A stretch of 64,000 nucleotides of DNA, from positions 88,466 through 152,465 of the forward strand of contig NZ_MKIO01000047.1 in the NCBI RefSeq assembly GCF_001938945.1, given 5' to 3'. The translations under genes were made by a program, and so were the position numbers. The DNA comes from Xaviernesmea rhizosphaerae. Its GTDB lineage: Bacteria > Pseudomonadota > Alphaproteobacteria > Rhizobiales > Rhizobiaceae. The notes under the pieces are model-generated. The model did no database searches, was not told the DNA's origin, and saw nothing but the letters and a program-made list of their open reading frames with translations. Each line of letters begins with the position of its first letter. Position 1 is the first letter of the stretch. Of the stretch, positions 44,443-52,571 are shown in pieces.

Positions 44443-46971
44443 GTGGCGGGAAGCTATAATTTTTTTCTGGTCGGCCTGTCCTTGCTGATGGCAATCGCGG
44501 CATCCCTGACGGCGCTCGATCTGGTTGCCCGCGTTCCGGCCGCCGCCAGTCGCACGGCTGGCCTGCTCTGGCTGGGGGCGGCCTCGCTGGCCATGGGCGG
44601 CGGCATCTGGGCCATGCATTTCGTCGCCATGCTTGCCTTGTCCATGCCCGGCATGGAGGCGCGCTACGATCCCTGGCTGACAGGCCTGTCGCTGGCGCTC
44701 GCGATCATCGCCACGGGCTCCGCTTTCTTCCTGATGAACCGGCCAAGGCGCGGCCCGCTGGCCCTTCCGCTTGGCAGCCTGGCCATGGGCCTCGGCATTT
44801 CCGCCATGCATTATACCGGCATGGCTGCCATGAGCCTGCCGATGACGGTGCATTATGATGGTGCATGGGTGGTCATCTCGATTCTGATTGCCATCGCCGC
44901 CGCTTTTGCGGCGCTGGCCCTTGCCTTTGGCGGCCGGCATGCGCCGGTTCATCTGGCGATGGCTGGGCCTGGCGCAACGCAAGGAGCCCGGCGTGCCGAC
45001 GCCCCGTCGCAAAGCGTGGGCGATCTGATGCGCCATGATCTGACGCGGCTGGCCGCCGGCGTCATCCTCGGCATCGCGATCGCGGGCATGCATTTTGCCG
45101 GCATGAGGGCGGCGGATTTCCATGCCGGCGTCAATGCCGGCCATGCGCCGACCATGGGTGTCGATCACAGCCCGCTTGCGCTCGGGGTCACGGCGGTCAC
45201 CTTCGTCATTCTCTTCGCGGCGATGATCGCCGCCATGGTCGATCGCCGCGTCGCCGTCAAGGCAGCGCGCGATGCCGAGGCGCTGCGGGCGAGCGAGGCG
45301 CAGTTCCGGCTGTTTTACCGGGCCACGCCGCTGCCGCTGCATGCGCTGGATGCGCAAGGGCGGATCGAGGAGGTCAGCGATGCCTGGCTGGAGCTTCTGG
45401 GACATGGGCGCGATGCCGTGATCGGCCAGCCGCTGACGCGTTTCATGACCGGGGAATCGGCCCGGCGCCGGGTTCAGGAGGACTGGCCGCGGCTGCTCGA
45501 CAGCGGCAGTCTGGCCAATCGCGACTATGCCTTCATCACCCGCGATGGCCAGGTGCTGGATGTGGTCTCCACCTCCCGCGTTCATCGCGACAGCGCCGGC
45601 CGGTTCGTCTGGGCCGTGGGCGGCCTGATCGATGTCACCGCCCGCAAGCGGGTCGAGGAGGCCCTGCGCCAGGCGCAGAAGATGGAGGCGATCGGCCAGC
45701 TGACCGGCGGCATCGCCCATGATTTCAACAACCTGCTGGCGGTCGTCACCGGCAATCTGGAGCTTCTGCGCCGGCGGATCGGCGGCGATCCGCAGAGCGA
45801 GCGGCTGCTGGACCATGCCATGAATGGCGCCCGGCGCGGCGCGGCGCTGACGCAGCGCATGCTGGCCTTCGCCAGGCGGCAGAGTCTGAGGCCGGAGGCC
45901 GTATCTCTGCCGGCGCTGATTGATGGCATGGAGGACCTGATCCTCACCTCGCTCGGGGACCGCATGCGCCTGCGCCGCGATCTGCCGGCCGATCTGCCGC
46001 TGGTGGAGGTGGACGGGCCGCAGCTCGAACTGGCGCTGCTCAACCTGGCCGTCAATGCCCGCGATGCCAGCGGAGCCGAAGGCGAAATCGTGCTGACCGC
46101 CCGTGCCGTGGCCTCCGGCGATCCTTCCCTGCCGGCAGGGCTTCCCGAGGGGCGTTATGTCTGCCTCGGCCTGCGCGACGAGGGCGAGGGAATGGACGCG
46201 GAAACGCTGTCGCGCGTGTGCGAACCCTTCTTCACCACCAAGGAAGTCGGCAAGGGCACCGGCCTCGGCCTGTCCATGGTCCATGGCTTTGCCGAGCAGT
46301 CCGGGGGCAAACTGGTGTTGAAGAGCCGCAAGGGCGAGGGAACCACGGCCGAGATCTGGCTGCCCGTGGCGCTGGACGGCGCGCAGGAAGCTGCCCAGCA
46401 GGGCGCGCAGGGTCAGGCGAAGACGTTGCCGGCCGCACCGCAGGGCGACTCGATCCGACCCAGCGCCGTCAGCGATGCACCCGGCCAGCCGGCTGAAGAG
46501 GAGGGGGCCCCGGCTGTGCCCGTCGTCACTCTGCCTTCCGGACCGCTGTCTGCGCAAGGGCCGACCGCCCCGGCCGGCGATGCGCCGGTGCGCCCGCTCA
46601 CCATTCTTGCCGTGGATGACGATGCGCTGGTGCTGATGAACACGGAGGCGATTCTGGAGGATCTCGGCCATCATGTTCTCGTGGCCCATCGCGGGCGGGA
46701 GGCGCTGGACATCCTGGCCCGCACGCCGGAGATCGACCTGCTGGTGACCGACCAGTCCATGCCCGGCATGACGGGGCTGGAGCTGGCCTCTGCCGCACGG
46801 GCCGCGCGGCCGGATCTGCCGATCCTGATCGCCACGGGTTATGGCGACCTTCCGGCGCTCATGCCCTCCATGGCCCGGCTGGGCAAGCCCTTCCTGCAGG
46901 CCGACCTGGCCCGCGCCATTGCCGGCCTGCTGCCGGCGCCCGGCCAGTCCGCGCCGCACGCCGCGGCCTGA
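44443..46971 (+). CDS. MHYT-PAS hybrid histidine kinase with receiver domain
   Basis: The 842-residue protein (GTG start after a GGAG) has an N-terminal seven-helix MHYT module with MHFVAM, MHYTGM and MHFAGM, a proposed gas or copper sensor (about 1-270). A PAS domain (about 285-400) is followed by the HisKA phospho-site GGIAHDFNNLL and an HATPase (NLAVNARDAS, GTGLGLSMVHGF). A Pro/Ala-rich linker of about 80 residues leads to a receiver domain (AVDDDALVL, DLLVTDQSMPG) with the phospho-Asp in LLVTDQS. MHYT with PAS and a hybrid kinase is uncommon; its output partner is not adjacent. Confidence 0.93.
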   Translation: MAGSYNFFLVGLSLLMAIAASLTALDLVARVPAAASRTAGLLWLGAASLAMGGGIWAMHFVAMLALSMPGMEARYDPWLTGLSLALAIIATGSAFFLMNRPRRGPLALPLGSLAMGLGISAMHYTGMAAMSLPMTVHYDGAWVVISILIAIAAAFAALALAFGGRHAPVHLAMAGPGATQGARRADAPSQSVGDLMRHDLTRLAAGVILGIAIAGMHFAGMRAADFHAGVNAGHAPTMGVDHSPLALGVTAVTFVILFAAMIAAMVDRRVAVKAARDAEALRASEAQFRLFYRATPLPLHALDAQGRIEEVSDAWLELLGHGRDAVIGQPLTRFMTGESARRRVQEDWPRLLDSGSLANRDYAFITRDGQVLDVVSTSRVHRDSAGRFVWAVGGLIDVTARKRVEEALRQAQKMEAIGQLTGGIAHDFNNLLAVVTGNLELLRRRIGGDPQSERLLDHAMNGARRGAALTQRMLAFARRQSLRPEAVSLPALIDGMEDLILTSLGDRMRLRRDLPADLPLVEVDGPQLELALLNLAVNARDASGAEGEIVLTARAVASGDPSLPAGLPEGRYVCLGLRDEGEGMDAETLSRVCEPFFTTKEVGKGTGLGLSMVHGFAEQSGGKLVLKSRKGEGTTAEIWLPVALDGAQEAAQQGAQGQAKTLPAAPQGDSIRPSAVSDAPGQPAEEEGAPAVPVVTLPSGPLSAQGPTAPAGDAPVRPLTILAVDDDALVLMNTEAILEDLGHHVLVAHRGREALDILARTPEIDLLVTDQSMPGMTGLELASAARAARPDLPILIATGYGDLPALMPSMARLGKPFLQADLARAIAGLLPAPGQSAPHAAA

Positions 46972-47048
46972 TCCCACCTGAAATGCCCGACTTGACCGCC
47001 GCTGCCGGCCACGGCATGGCTGTCGGCAGAATTCCAGGAGGAGAGACC

Positions 47049-48062
47049 ATGAGCGAGACGTTCTACCACGCGGCCCCGGGCCGTTATGACGACATGGCCT
47101 ATCGGCGCTGCGGCCGGTCGGGGCTGAAGCTGCCGGCCATCTCGCTGGGTCTCTGGCAGAATTTCGGCGGGCTCGATGCCTTCGAGGAGGGCCGCGCCAT
47201 TCTGCGGCGCGCCTTCGACCGGGGCGTCACCCATATCGATCTCGCCAACAATTACGGCCCGCCGCCCGGCGCGGCCGAGGAAATGTTCGGCCGCATCCTG
47301 TCGACCGACTTCAAGCCCTATCGCGATGAACTGGTCGTCTCGTCCAAAGCCGGCTATCTGATGTGGCCCGGTCCCTATGGCGAATGGGGCTCGCGCAAAT
47401 ATCTGCTCGCAAGCCTCGATGCCAGCCTGAAGCGGCTTGGGGTCGATTATGTCGATATCTTCTACCATCACCGTCCGGACCCCGAGACGCCGATCGAGGA
47501 AAGCATGGGCGCGCTGGCCGATGCCGTGCGCCAGGGCAAGGCGCTCTATGTCGGCATTTCCAACTATCGCGCGGCGGACGCCAAACGGGCGATCGAGACG
47601 CTGAAGACGCTGGGCGTGCCCTGCCTGATCCACCAGCCGAACTATTCCATGCTCGACCGCTGGATCGAGACAGATGGTCTGCTCGACGTGCTCGAAGAGG
47701 GCGGCGCCGGCGCGATCGTCTATTCGCCGCTGCAGCAGGGCATTCTGACCAACAAATATCTCGGCGGGATTCCCGAGGGTTCGCGCGCCGCGCGCGGCAG
47801 CCGTGGCGGCTCCATGGGGGCGGATGGGGTCAACGAGGCACGGCTTGCCAAGGTGCGCGCGCTCGCGCCGATCGCCAGCCGGCTTGGTCTGCCTCTTGCG
47901 CATCTGGCGTTGAAATGGGTGCTGCGCGATCCGCGCGTCACCTCGGCGCTGATTGGCGCGCGCACCGTCGCCCAGCTCGATGACAGCCTGGACGCGCTGA
48001 AGGGCGGGGCTCTGTCCGAAGGTGATCTCGCCGAGATCGAGGCGGCGCTCACGGCCGCCTGA
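47049..48062 (+). CDS. Aldo/keto reductase (YghZ-like, L-glyceraldehyde 3-phosphate reductase)
   Basis: The 337-residue TIM-barrel oxidoreductase has the YghZ features: DMAYRRCGRSGLKLPAISLG, the catalytic Tyr in DLANNYGPPPG, Lys in VSSKAGY, His in YHHRPD and an NADPH-site IGARTVAQL at the end. YghZ detoxifies L-glyceraldehyde 3-phosphate and related aldehydes. AGGAGGAG precedes the ATG at 47049. It directly follows the hybrid kinase gene by 77 nt. Confidence 0.94.
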   Translation: MSETFYHAAPGRYDDMAYRRCGRSGLKLPAISLGLWQNFGGLDAFEEGRAILRRAFDRGVTHIDLANNYGPPPGAAEEMFGRILSTDFKPYRDELVVSSKAGYLMWPGPYGEWGSRKYLLASLDASLKRLGVDYVDIFYHHRPDPETPIEESMGALADAVRQGKALYVGISNYRAADAKRAIETLKTLGVPCLIHQPNYSMLDRWIETDGLLDVLEEGGAGAIVYSPLQQGILTNKYLGGIPEGSRAARGSRGGSMGADGVNEARLAKVRALAPIASRLGLPLAHLALKWVLRDPRVTSALIGARTVAQLDDSLDALKGGALSEGDLAEIEAALTAA

Positions 48063-48087
48063 CGCCTGCCAGTCCGTTCTTTTTAGA

Positions 48088-48188
48088 GCATCGGACCGAA
48101 AAGTGGGAACCGGTTTTCGGAAAAATCCGATGCAAAAACAAAAAATTAGAGCATCGGACTGCCTGCGATTTTCAGTCTGGTGCTCTAA
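48088..48188. repeat. Dimeric rhizobial intergenic palindrome, copy E
   Basis: The first module (48088-48133) has outer and inner arms as in copy A. The second module (48146-48188) is an imperfect hairpin, TTAGAGCATCGGACTG with CAGTCTGGTGCTCTAA. It sits between two convergent genes. Confidence 0.9.
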
Positions 48189-48229
48189 GCGGTAACGCCG
48201 GGTCGCGGCACGCTTCGGGTGGCGCGACG

Positions 48230-50239
48230 TCAGGCGGAGCGGGAGAAGACCACGCGGTTGCGGCCATCGCGCTTGGCGGCATAGAGCGCATCGTCGGCAC
48301 GGCGCAGCGCCGCTTCCGGACTGTCGCCGGCCATTCCGCACATGGTCATGCCAACGCTGCAGGACAAGGCGATGGTCGCGCCGCCTGCCTGCAGCCTGAC
48401 CGCGGCGACGGCGGCGCGCAGCCGCTCGGCGGCCTGTTCGGTCTCCTCGCTCGTGCGGGCGGAAAGGATCACGCCGAATTCCTCGCCGCCGACCCGGGCG
48501 ATGAGGTCCTGCTCGCCACGCTCGCGGCTCAGCCGGTGGGCGGTCTCGACCAGGGCGGTGTCGCCCACGGCATGGCCGAAACCGTCATTGATCGACTTGA
48601 AGTGGTCGAGATCGATCAGCAGGACGCCCGCCTGCCGGTTCTCGGCCTGGCAAAGCGCGATGTGCTCGGCGAGCTTCTCCATGAAGTAGCGGCGGTTGAA
48701 CAGCCCGGTCAGCCCGTCCGTGGTGGCCAGATGTTCGAGATCGGCATTCATCAGCCGCAGCGTCGCCTCGATCCGGCGGATGTAGGTGACATCCGCCAGC
48801 GACAGAAGCTGGGACGGGACGCCGGCAAAGACGATGCGCCGGCTGGCGACCGTCAGATTGTGCAGGTCACCTGAGGGCGTCCGCACCACGATTTCCGCCA
48901 CCGGCGTGTCGCCATCGAGCCCTTCTGCCGCCGCGTCTCCCGCCGCTTGCCGCAAGGCGTCGAGATAGTCGGGTGCGATGTCCTTGCCGAAGTAATCGTC
49001 GGTGCTGGCGCTGCGGTAACGCAGGAGGCCGGTTTCGTCGATCACGATCAGCGGCGTCGGCAGCGCATCCAGCAGCTCCCGCTGCGCCGTTACAGCCTTG
49101 GTTTCGGAAATGATGTGTTCGGCCGCCCAGGGATTGCCGCGCAGCGGCCGCACGCTCTGCCAGACGATGTCGAAACTGCCGGCGGCATTGGCCCGGCCGA
49201 TCGACATGCCCATGTCGACATGATGGTTGATGCCCATGGTGATGGTCTCGCCATCGAGACCCTGCTCGGTCCGGCCGAGCATATATTGGCGCACGGCGGC
49301 GGTGCGCGTGGTTCCGGCGCCGGCGGCGGCCCGAAGCCACATGCGAAACCCCGTCCGCGTCGCGACCATAGCGTCATAGACCCGCTTGCCACCGCCCGTC
49401 GCCCGGTTCCAGTCCTCGAGAAAGGCGCGGTTTTCCGGCGTGCGATGCGCCATGAAATAGTTCCAGCAGGCATGAAGTCCGCTCGTGGCGGACGAGCCCA
49501 GCGTCGTCAGATCGAGTTCGTTCAGGGAAAGGGCCAGAACCGGCAGGTCCTGCATGTCGAAATTCGCCGCCTGCAGCGCCGAATAGAAGCGCGCATTGGC
49601 ATCGCCGAGAATCGTGGAGACGATCACGCCGCGGCCGCGTTCGCGGAAGGCGGCGATGGCCTCGATCTCCTGCTGCCAGTCGCGGTGTGAAAATGGAACG
49701 TAGCGTTCCGGCATCTGCGCCGTGCTCAGTCCCTTGGCGTCGAGAAAGGCGCGCATCATCCGGTTGATGGCGCGGGGATAGTTGTCATCCATCCCGATCA
49801 TGAAGAAGCGGTTGAACGCGCCTCCCGGTGCCGAGAGAAAATATTCGAGCGCGGGAAACAGCTTCTGGTTCGGCGTGCCGCCGAGATAGAAAATATTGGG
49901 CGACTGCTCCTCGCCCTCGTAATCGAGCGGATAGAACAGCAGGCAGTCCTCTTCCTCCACGACGGGCAGAACCGCTTTGCGCGAGGTCGAGGTCCAGCAG
50001 CCGAAAATCGCCGCAACGCCATGATCGCGGATCATCGTGCGGGCATGCTGGCCATAAAGCAGCCAGTCGGAGCCCGGATCCAGCATGACGGGAACGATCC
50101 GGCAGCCCAGAAGCCCCCCGGCTTCATTGGCTTTGTCGATCTCGATGCGCAGCATGTCGACCAGAGGCGCTTCGTTGCACGCCATGGTTCCGGTCGTCGA
50201 ATGCAGCACTCCGACTTTGACAATGCGCTGACCGAACAT
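48230..50239 (-). CDS. Cytosolic AmiC/UrtA-like binding domain fused to PAS and GGDEF diguanylate cyclase
   Basis: The 669-residue protein has no signal peptide or membrane helix. Residues about 5-365 resemble the type I periplasmic-binding fold of amide/urea sensors (VKVGVLHSTTGTMA, IFGCWTSTSRKAVLPVVE, NIFYLGGTPNQ). A PAS-like segment (about 395-500) and a GGDEF domain follow with GGEEF at 584-588, LLIDLDHFKSIND and ADDALYAAKRDGRN. The I-site position reads GEQD rather than RxxD, so product inhibition may be lost. It would make c-di-GMP in response to a small cytosolic ligand. The gene is convergent with the aldo/keto reductase gene. Confidence 0.88.
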   Translation of the reverse strand: MFGQRIVKVGVLHSTTGTMACNEAPLVDMLRIEIDKANEAGGLLGCRIVPVMLDPGSDWLLYGQHARTMIRDHGVAAIFGCWTSTSRKAVLPVVEEEDCLLFYPLDYEGEEQSPNIFYLGGTPNQKLFPALEYFLSAPGGAFNRFFMIGMDDNYPRAINRMMRAFLDAKGLSTAQMPERYVPFSHRDWQQEIEAIAAFRERGRGVIVSTILGDANARFYSALQAANFDMQDLPVLALSLNELDLTTLGSSATSGLHACWNYFMAHRTPENRAFLEDWNRATGGGKRVYDAMVATRTGFRMWLRAAAGAGTTRTAAVRQYMLGRTEQGLDGETITMGINHHVDMGMSIGRANAAGSFDIVWQSVRPLRGNPWAAEHIISETKAVTAQRELLDALPTPLIVIDETGLLRYRSASTDDYFGKDIAPDYLDALRQAAGDAAAEGLDGDTPVAEIVVRTPSGDLHNLTVASRRIVFAGVPSQLLSLADVTYIRRIEATLRLMNADLEHLATTDGLTGLFNRRYFMEKLAEHIALCQAENRQAGVLLIDLDHFKSINDGFGHAVGDTALVETAHRLSRERGEQDLIARVGGEEFGVILSARTSEETEQAAERLRAAVAAVRLQAGGATIALSCSVGMTMCGMAGDSPEAALRRADDALYAAKRDGRNRVVFSRSA

Positions 50240-50501
50240 GCACAGGTTTCCTCAGAAGGGAGAGCGCCTTTGGCTGATGGGAAAAGTCATGTGTTCGTGA
50301 AACCGAACCCGTATTTCGCTCTCTGCCGGAGGCGGGAAAAGAGATCGGCGAGGGGAGGGATCGCAGTGGTTGAGGATACGGTTTATAAGGTGTCCCCGGT
50401 TGCTTAAGACGGATTTCTCGGACAAATCAAGTTCATATGCGCATCGTTTCGGTTCATTTCCCTTAAGAAACGATCGCCTGATATAGTGGAAATTGAGCAG
50501 G

Positions 50502-51113
50502 ATGAAAATTCTCATGACGGTGTCGCGATTTTGCCTCATCCTGTCGGCCATGCCCGCTCTGCTGGTACCCGTTGCACAGCCAAGGGCGGCGGAGCGCGAG
50601 GTGGTCAAGACCTATGCCATTACCGGCACGACCGGGGCCGAGCTCTATGCCTCGATCGGCGACCGCGGCCCCGTGCTCGGGCATGGGCAACGCGTGATCG
50701 CGCATACAAGTTTCAAGCTGACCTGGAAACGCGACTATCGCGAGGAGGCAGGCGGCTGCCGGCTCGCCGGAGCCATTCCCTCCCTGGTCATCACCTACAC
50801 CCTGCCGAAACCCTCGGGCCCGCTTTCGCCGGCCATGGCGGAAAGCTGGAAGCGCTTCAGCGACGGCGTGCGCCGGCATGAGATTGAGCATGGTCGCTTC
50901 ATCCGGGAGATGGTCGCGGAGATCGAGGCCGCCAGCTTCGGCCTCGCTGCGACCCCCGACCCCGGATGCCGTCAGGTCCGCCAGATGCTGAATGCGCGGC
51001 TGAAGGCGATTTCCGACCGCAACACGGCCCGCAATGCCGCCTATGACCGGGTGGAGATGAGCGAGGGTGGCGCGGTCCACCAGCTGATCCTCGCTTTGGT
51101 GAACGGGCCCTGA
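50502..51113 (+). CDS. DUF922-family secreted zinc-dependent protease-like protein
   Basis: The 203-residue protein has a signal sequence (ending near PRAAE) and the DUF922 (PF06037) metalloprotease-like motif RRHEIEHGRF (HExxH) with a conserved upstream DYREEAGGCRLAGA and a second Cys. It probably lies in the periplasm. The start is uncertain between 50502 and 50514 (and a TTG at 50493). Confidence 0.88.
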   Translation: MKILMTVSRFCLILSAMPALLVPVAQPRAAEREVVKTYAITGTTGAELYASIGDRGPVLGHGQRVIAHTSFKLTWKRDYREEAGGCRLAGAIPSLVITYTLPKPSGPLSPAMAESWKRFSDGVRRHEIEHGRFIREMVAEIEAASFGLAATPDPGCRQVRQMLNARLKAISDRNTARNAAYDRVEMSEGGAVHQLILALVNGP

Positions 51114-51182
51114 TGGATCCCTGAAGCGGTAGGCTGGAAAAAGAGCGGGAGGCCGTGGTTCGGCCTCTCGCTTCATCCCTGC

Positions 51183-52571
51183 TTACGGCTGGCCGAGGCG
51201 CCTCTTCAGGCTGGCGACGACCTGCGCGGCCAGCGCCTCATAATCCTCGTCGAAGTGATGACCGCCCTCGATGCCGATCGCTTCCACGCCCGTGCTCTTC
51301 AGCTTGACGCAGGGATCATCGTCCTCCTCCGTGCCATAGATGCACTGGATCAGCTTCGGGTTGATCTTGGCGATGTCCTTCAGCGAATCGCCTTCGGAAT
51401 CGCTGCTGTCCACCCCGAGCCAGCCCTGGACCGAGATCTCGTAATCCACAGCGCGCGAGAGAGCGAGCAGGGTGATCTGGCTGACACGGTCCTTGTTCTG
51501 CTGTGACAGGAGATTATAGGTCGCGGGGATGATGTCGGCGCCGAAGGAATAGCCGATCAAAAGGACATGCTTGACCTTCCACTGGCGCCGATAGGTGTCG
51601 ATGATCCGGGCCAGATCCTCGGCGGTTTCCTCCGGCGTGCGCTTCGACCAGAAATAGCGCAGCGCATCGACGCCGACCACGGGAATGCCGGCATCCTGCA
51701 ACTCCGAGCCGACTTCCTTGTCGATGTCGCGCCAGCCGCCATCGCCGGAATAGAAGACTGCCATTGTGTCATAGGCGGGCTTGGCCGGCAGCAGTGCCAG
51801 CGGCAGGCCGAGCGGATTGTCGCCTTCGCTGGCATTGGCGGCAGCCACCTGATCGGCGATCGCCTGGTCCAGCGCATCGCTGGCGGGATCGGTGGTGTCG
51901 CGCGTGGCGATGTCGGAATGGTCCTTGACCAGAGCGGCCACATGGTCTCGGCCCGGCTTCGGCGCCTGCGGCGTGAAGATGACGGTGACGGGCGCTGGCA
52001 GGTCGCCCTCCGTCAGCCCGTAGGTCATGCGCCCGTCCTTCAGCGTCTTGTCGGCCGGGGTGCACAGCTGGGTGGTCAGCGGAATGCTGTCGAGCGGATC
52101 GACGGCGATGGCATCGCCGATCGTGGCATCCGGGCTCTGCGCGATCATGGCCAGCGCCATGGCGCCGCCCTCGCCAATGCCGGCCAGGATCGGCGGGCGG
52201 TAGCTGTCCGAATTGGCCGCGCGCTGGATCTGGTGCGCCAGCGATTCGATATCGGAAATCGTATAGATGCACTCGTCGCCCTCTTCGGGCTTGAGGCCCT
52301 TGAGATAGACGGGCAGGTCGATGCCGATCACGGCCACGCCCTTGTCCACCAGCGCCTTTGCGCGCGTCTCGTCCTCGGCGCTCCAGCCCTTGGCATCGGA
52401 AATCAGAACGACGTTGCCGGTCAGGGCCTTCGTGGGCACCATGATGTGATCGGCTGGGATCGAACCGGTATCGTAGGTCGGCTTTTCCTGCGCCATTGCC
52501 ACCTGTGCAAGGGCAGGCAGGCCGGCCGTGAGGGTGGCCGCCAGCAGCGCCACCCTGGATAGATGCTTCAT
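51183..52571 (-). CDS. acvB: AcvB/VirJ-type lysyl-phosphatidylglycerol hydrolase
   Basis: The 462-residue periplasmic protein has a signal sequence and a VirJ domain (PF06057) with a serine-hydrolase elbow GYSFGADI in its C-terminal half and a second GIGEGGAMALAM in the N-terminal half, suggesting a duplicated alpha/beta hydrolase fold. Agrobacterium AcvB hydrolyses lysyl-phosphatidylglycerol and is needed for T-DNA virulence in that species. Its start overlaps the mprF stop by four bases (ATGA), so synthesis and hydrolysis enzymes are coupled. Confidence 0.94.
   Translation of the reverse strand: MKHLSRVALLAATLTAGLPALAQVAMAQEKPTYDTGSIPADHIMVPTKALTGNVVLISDAKGWSAEDETRAKALVDKGVAVIGIDLPVYLKGLKPEEGDECIYTISDIESLAHQIQRAANSDSYRPPILAGIGEGGAMALAMIAQSPDATIGDAIAVDPLDSIPLTTQLCTPADKTLKDGRMTYGLTEGDLPAPVTVIFTPQAPKPGRDHVAALVKDHSDIATRDTTDPASDALDQAIADQVAAANASEGDNPLGLPLALLPAKPAYDTMAVFYSGDGGWRDIDKEVGSELQDAGIPVVGVDALRYFWSKRTPEETAEDLARIIDTYRRQWKVKHVLLIGYSFGADIIPATYNLLSQQNKDRVSQITLLALSRAVDYEISVQGWLGVDSSDSEGDSLKDIAKINPKLIQCIYGTEEDDDPCVKLKSTGVEAIGIEGGHHFDEDYEALAAQVVASLKRRLGQP

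Noticed and set aside
44413..46977. 854-codon minus-strand open frame
   Set aside because: Antisense shadow of the MHYT hybrid kinase; His/Gln/Arg-rich with no domain.
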